Source: Gemmatimonadota bacterium
Lineage (GTDB): Bacteria; Gemmatimonadota; Gemmatimonadetes; Palauibacterales; Palauibacteraceae
DNA: 64,000 nt
Direction: 5' to 3'
Assembly: GCA_022825725.1 (NCBI GenBank)
Contig: JAJDWE010000075.1
Span: 41,001 to 105,000, forward strand
This document shows positions 60,954-64,000 of this stretch, piece after piece; the stretch's first letter is position 1, and every line of letters begins with the position of its first letter. The translations under genes and the position numbers were made by a program. The notes under the pieces are model-generated. The model was not told the DNA's origin. It made no database searches and was given only the letters and a program-made list of their open reading frames with translations.

Positions 60954-62936
60954 CTACACCAGGTCGAAATCGACCCGCAGTGCCTCGCGATCCACGCGGG
61001 CGACCTGAACCTCCACGGCGTCGCCGAGCCGGTAGCTTCTCCGCGTGCGACGTCCCCGGAGCGCGTGCTTCGTCCGGTCGTGTACGTAATGGTCTCCGGC
61101 GAGGCGGCTCACATGGACGAGCCCCTCGATGTCGACCGCGTCGAGCCGGACGAAGAAGCCGAAGCGGGCCGTGGCGCTGATCGTCCCGTCGAAGTGATCT
61201 CCGACATGCCGTTCCATGAACTCGACCTTCTTGACTTCCACCGAGTCGCGCTCGGCCCGGGCCGCATTCTCTTCGCGCGCCGAGGCGTGCCGGGCCGTCG
61301 CGGAGAGCCACTCCCCGCTGATCTCGCGAGCGCGGGCCGGCCCCGCCAGCCAGCGGGCGAGTTGCCGGTGGACGACGAGGTCCGGGTACCGGCGGATGGG
61401 CGACGTGAAGTGGAGGTACGCCGGCGATGCGAGCCCGAAATGGCCATCGTTGCGCGTCTCGTAGCGGGCCTTGGCGAGGCTCCGCAGCAGCTGGACGGAG
61501 ATGATCGGTTCCTCCACCCTGCCCTTCACCGCGTCGAGCAGGCGCTGGAAGTCGCGAGGGCGCGGGTTCCGTTGCGGGAAGGAGAGCCCGAATTCGCCCG
61601 CCAGTAGACGCAGCGTGTCGAGCTTCTCGGGGTTCGGCTCCTCGTGGATCCGGTAGAGCGCGGGCACCCCCTCCTCGATCGCCCAGCTCGCCACCGCTTC
61701 GTTCGCGGCGATCATCAGGTCCTCGATGAGCCGGTGCGAGTCGAGCCGCTCCCGTCGCCGCACGTCGATCGGAGCCCCTTCTTCGTCGAGCACGATCCTG
61801 GACTCCGGCAGGTCGAAGTCCAGACTGCCCCGAGCCCTGCGGCGATCACGGAACCCCCGGCTCACCTCGAGCAGCGCCCGAAGGTCCTCTCGCAGGCCCG
61901 GATCCCGCTCGGTCGCGGAGGTCCTTTCACCGTCCAACGCCTCCTGGGCCTCTTCATAGGAGAGGCGGTGCGCGCTACGGATGACGGCGCGGGCGAAGCG
62001 CGTCCCCCGGAGCGTTCCGCGGCGATCGACGGTGAGGAAAGCGGCCAGCGTCAGCCGGTCTTCCCCGGGGACGAGCGAGCAGAGATCGCTCGACAGCGCG
62101 TGCGGGAGCATCGGCAGCACGCGGTCGACGAGGTACACGCTCGTGCCTCGCTCCCAGGCTTCGGCATCGAGCCCGTCGCCCTCGCGTACGTAGTGCGACA
62201 CGTCCGCGATGTGAATTCCGATCCGCCGCGCACCACCGGGGAGCCGTTCGATGGAGATCGCGTCGTCGTGGTCGCGGGCGTCGGCGGGATCGATCGTGAC
62301 CACGCGGTCACGCCGACAATCCACGCGCCCGTCGAGGTCCGCCGGCCGGATCCCCCGCGCGGCCAGGGCCGTCGCCGCCTCCTCGACGGCTTCCGGGAAC
62401 GCGTCGGGGATCCCGTATCCCACCTGGATCGCGAGCACCGCCGCGGCGGAGTCTCCGGAAGACCCGAGCACGCGTTCGACGCGGCCCGCCGGGCCCGGAC
62501 CCTCTTCCCCCCAGTCCGTGACCTCGACGACGACGAGGTCGCCGGATTCGGCCGCTCCGCGACCGCGCGCCGGGATGAGCACGTCGATTCCGAGCTTCGG
62601 CCGCGTTGCGTCGAGCCAGCCGTGCCCGCGCTCGCCGTGGAAGACGCCGACGACGTGAGAGTGGGCCCGGTCGAGGATCTCGATGACGATTCCCCTGGGT
62701 CCGCGCCGTCCGCGGTCGTCAATCCGCACGGTGACGCGGTCGCCGTCCACGGCCGAGCCGAGATCGCGGGCGCGGACGAAGATGTCTTCATCGCCCTCGT
62801 CGGGGATGACGAAGGCCGCGCCGCTCTCGATCCGTTGCAGCCGCCCGCTGATTCGCCGGCGACCTCGGGGTCGGCTCCGGGATCGTCCGCGACCCCGGGA
62901 TCGGCCCCGGCCCCGGGATCGTCGGCCGCGGGTCAG
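60954..62936 (-). CDS. rnr: Ribonuclease R (RNB-family exoribonuclease), possible CTG start
   Basis: About 660 residues. The cold-shock domains (RLQRIESGAAFVIPDEGDED), the RNB catalytic core with VVTIDPADARDHDDAISIE and GIHIADVSHYVREGDGLD (metal-binding Asp cluster), HFTSPIRRYPDLVVHRQLAR and an S1 domain (GDHFDGTISATARFGFFVRL) are present. The usual N-terminal HTH is missing and replaced by an Arg/Gly/Ser-rich tail of about 30 residues. CTG 62936 overlaps the Trm112 stop (CTGA) and is taken as start; TTG 63002 and GTG 63062 are in frame but would overlap the Trm112-like gene deeply. Confidence 0.85.
   Translation of the reverse strand: MTRGRRSRGRGRSRGRGRSRSRPRGRRRISGRLQRIESGAAFVIPDEGDEDIFVRARDLGSAVDGDRVTVRIDDRGRRGPRGIVIEILDRAHSHVVGVFHGERGHGWLDATRPKLGIDVLIPARGRGAAESGDLVVVEVTDWGEEGPGPAGRVERVLGSSGDSAAAVLAIQVGYGIPDAFPEAVEEAATALAARGIRPADLDGRVDCRRDRVVTIDPADARDHDDAISIERLPGGARRIGIHIADVSHYVREGDGLDAEAWERGTSVYLVDRVLPMLPHALSSDLCSLVPGEDRLTLAAFLTVDRRGTLRGTRFARAVIRSAHRLSYEEAQEALDGERTSATERDPGLREDLRALLEVSRGFRDRRRARGSLDFDLPESRIVLDEEGAPIDVRRRERLDSHRLIEDLMIAANEAVASWAIEEGVPALYRIHEEPNPEKLDTLRLLAGEFGLSFPQRNPRPRDFQRLLDAVKGRVEEPIISVQLLRSLAKARYETRNDGHFGLASPAYLHFTSPIRRYPDLVVHRQLARWLAGPARAREISGEWLSATARHASAREENAARAERDSVEVKKVEFMERHVGDHFDGTISATARFGFFVRLDAVDIEGLVHVSRLAGDHYVHDRTKHALRGRRTRRSYRLGDAVEVQVARVDREALRVDFDLV
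62845..62935 (-). repeat. GC-rich short repeats encoding the Arg/Gly/Ser N-terminus of RNase R
   Basis: Units related to CCCCGGGATCG and GGGATCGTC recur over about 90 bases on the plus-strand reading, encoding RGRGRS- and RSRP-type residues on the minus strand. The stretch is likely disordered in the protein and may bind RNA. It is slippage-prone DNA rather than a mobile element. Confidence 0.6.
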
Positions 62937-63106
62937 AGAGGTTTCGCCTCGTCGATGAGCATGATCGGGATCCCCTCGTCGACCTCGAACTTCAGGCCGC
63001 AAGCGTGACAGAGCAGGGCTTCCTCCACCTCGCCCACGCGGTACTCCAGTTCCGCCTTGCACTTCGGGCAGACGAGGATCTCAAGCAGTCGGTCGTCGAG
63101 GGGCAT
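62933..63106 (-). CDS. Trm112-family small zinc protein (YcaR-like)
   Basis: 57 residues, ATG 63106 overlapping the era stop by one base (TGATG). It reads MPLDDRLLEILVCPKCKAEL, then YRVGEVEEALLCHACGLKF and EVDEGIPIMLIDEA. Two CxxC-type pairs (CPKC, CHAC) bind zinc, and the GIPIMLIDEA end is the Trm112/YcaR signature. Eukaryotic Trm112 activates methyltransferases; bacterial members are thought to do likewise, and several methyltransferases are encoded nearby. Its stop overlaps the proposed CTG start of rnr. Confidence 0.88.
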   Translation of the reverse strand: MPLDDRLLEILVCPKCKAELEYRVGEVEEALLCHACGLKFEVDEGIPIMLIDEAKPL

Positions 63107-64000
63107 CAGCTCTCCCGCGCGGGAACCCGGAATCCGAGCACCCTAAGATGGTGTGTCTTCTTCCGCCAGTTCGGGAGGACCTTGACGCGAAGTCGCAGGT
63201 AGATCTGCCCGCCCAGGAAGTGTTCGATCTTCCGGCGGGAGCGGCTTCCGAGCTTCCGGATGGTCCTTCCGCCCGCTCCCACGACGATTCCCTTCTGGGA
63301 TTCCTTCTCCACGTGGATCAGGGCCTCGATGTACGTGGGCCGGCCTCCCTTCCGAACCCGGAACTCCTCGATCCGTATGGCCACGGCGTAGGGGACCTCG
63401 TCCGCCAGTTCCTCGAGGCACGTCTCCCGGATCATCTCGGCGACGAAGTGGCGGACCGGCGCGTCCGACAGTTCATCCACCGGGTACAGCGGCGGCGACT
63501 CCGGAAGTCGCGCGGACAGGGCTTCGAGCAACTCCGGAACCCCCTCGCCCTTCGTCGCGAACGTCCCGTATACGCCGTCCCAGCCGCCGCCCGCGAATCG
63601 GGCCCAAAGCGCCTCTCGGCCGGATATCTCCACCCGGTCGATCTTGTTGAGGCAGAGGATCTTCGGCACACGGACCGAGTGCGCGAACTCGCCGGCCCAG
63701 TCGAGGCTGGGTTCGAATCCCGCGTCCGCCACGGCGAGCACGAGGTCCGCGTCTTCCAGCGCCGAAAGGGCCTCTTCCCTCATCGATCGATGCAGCGTGT
63801 AGCGAGGCTCGAGGAGGCCGGGTGTGTCGATGAACACGGCTTGGGAGGCTTCGTCCGAATGGATCCCGAGCAGCCGTCGCTGCGTCGTCTGGGCCCTCGG
63901 CGTCACGGCCGCGAGGCGCTCTCCCAGGAAGGCGTTGAGCAGCGTGGACTTTCCGACATTCGGAAGTCCGACGATGGCGACGAAACCGGCCCTGAACGTC
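63106..64000 (-). CDS. era: GTPase Era (3' part; start lies beyond the window)
   Basis: 298 residues visible; the frame is open to the window edge. G1 is AIVGLPNVGKSTLLNAFLGE next to the edge, the effector region AAVTPRAQTTQRRLLGI follows, G3 is DTPGLLEPR and G4 is NKID. The C-terminal KH domain has EALIHVEKESQKGIVVGAGG then RTIRKLGSRSRRKIEHFLG. GTG 63906 is internal, downstream of G1, and is not the start. Era helps 30S subunit maturation. Probably only a few codons are missing. Confidence 0.96.
   Translation of the reverse strand, partial: TFRAGFVAIVGLPNVGKSTLLNAFLGERLAAVTPRAQTTQRRLLGIHSDEASQAVFIDTPGLLEPRYTLHRSMREEALSALEDADLVLAVADAGFEPSLDWAGEFAHSVRVPKILCLNKIDRVEISGREALWARFAGGGWDGVYGTFATKGEGVPELLEALSARLPESPPLYPVDELSDAPVRHFVAEMIRETCLEELADEVPYAVAIRIEEFRVRKGGRPTYIEALIHVEKESQKGIVVGAGGRTIRKLGSRSRRKIEHFLGGQIYLRLRVKVLPNWRKKTHHLRVLGFRVPARES

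Noticed and set aside
62845..62935. Short repeats as a CRISPR array
   Set aside because: Units are about 10-15 bases, irregular, without unique spacers, and lie within the rnr reading frame.
63106..63906. GTG 63906 as the era start
   Set aside because: The G1 motif GLPNVGKST lies upstream in the same frame up to the window edge, so the gene is cut by the window, not shortened.

Overview
The window is a 64 kb piece of a high-GC, LPS-bearing (diderm) bacterial chromosome. I infer a member of Gemmatimonadota or a close relative. The grounds are a tandem array of DUF5916/CBM9-like outer-membrane proteins, a complete lipid A/BAM block, an McsA-McsB-ClpC arginine-phosphorylation module and a bacillithiol-type BshC in one genome, with strong G/C preference at third codon positions. 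No rRNA, tRNA or CRISPR array was found. Only one small region looks mobile (about 12.1-13.2 kb).

Layout. (1) 1-12.1 kb, plus strand: the end of an Ala/Asp/Ser-rich protein, lptB and rpoN, then an envelope polysaccharide or glycolipid cluster (two glycosyltransferases, an FkbM-like methyltransferase, a GT39-like and a YfhO-like membrane protein, a flippase-like LPG-synthase-type protein), ending in a LamG lipoprotein. (2) 12.1-13.2 kb, minus strand: a MntA-HepT toxin-antitoxin pair behind a broken DUF4102 integrase fragment. (3) 13.4-22.9 kb, plus strand: a polyprenol-phosphate mannosyltransferase, a voltage-gated K+ channel with a zinc-ribbon tail, a methyltransferase and three tandem DUF5916 outer-membrane proteins. 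(4) 23-33.4 kb, minus strand: a YfgM-like TPR protein, a DUF368 polyprenyl-phosphate transporter, pcm, surE, a MerR regulator, gpsA, plsY, der, a DUF512 radical-SAM protein, a secreted TPR protein and thrC. (5) 33.4-64 kb, minus strand: gltX, uvrC, murJ, bshC, rlmH, a DUF374-LpxK fusion, lpxB, a GnnA-like oxidoreductase, lpxA, fabZ, lpxC, lpxD, skp, bamA, clpC, mcsB, mcsA, lolD, lolC, lysS, prfB, rnr, a Trm112 protein and the 3' part of era.

How it fits together: regions 1, 3 and 5 are largely about building the outer envelope. That covers LPS export, lipid A synthesis, the BAM and Skp machinery, lipoprotein release, the lipid II flippase, undecaprenyl-phosphate recycling and phospholipid acyltransfer. 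These genes are interleaved with translation and protein-quality genes. Most adjacent genes overlap by four bases with the next start inside the previous stop (ATGA, GTGA or TTGA), which indicates tight translational coupling.

Most notable: three conserved genes (murJ, lpxB, rnr) have no ATG, GTG or TTG that would include the whole conserved N-terminus or fit the overlap pattern. They appear to start at CTG, in two cases as a CTGA overlap. LpxK is fused behind a DUF374 acyltransferase. prfB keeps the classical +1 programmed frameshift. The McsAB-ClpC system sits directly upstream of bamA with no CtsR in view. The integrase fragment shows a frame switch at a G5 run just upstream of mntA.
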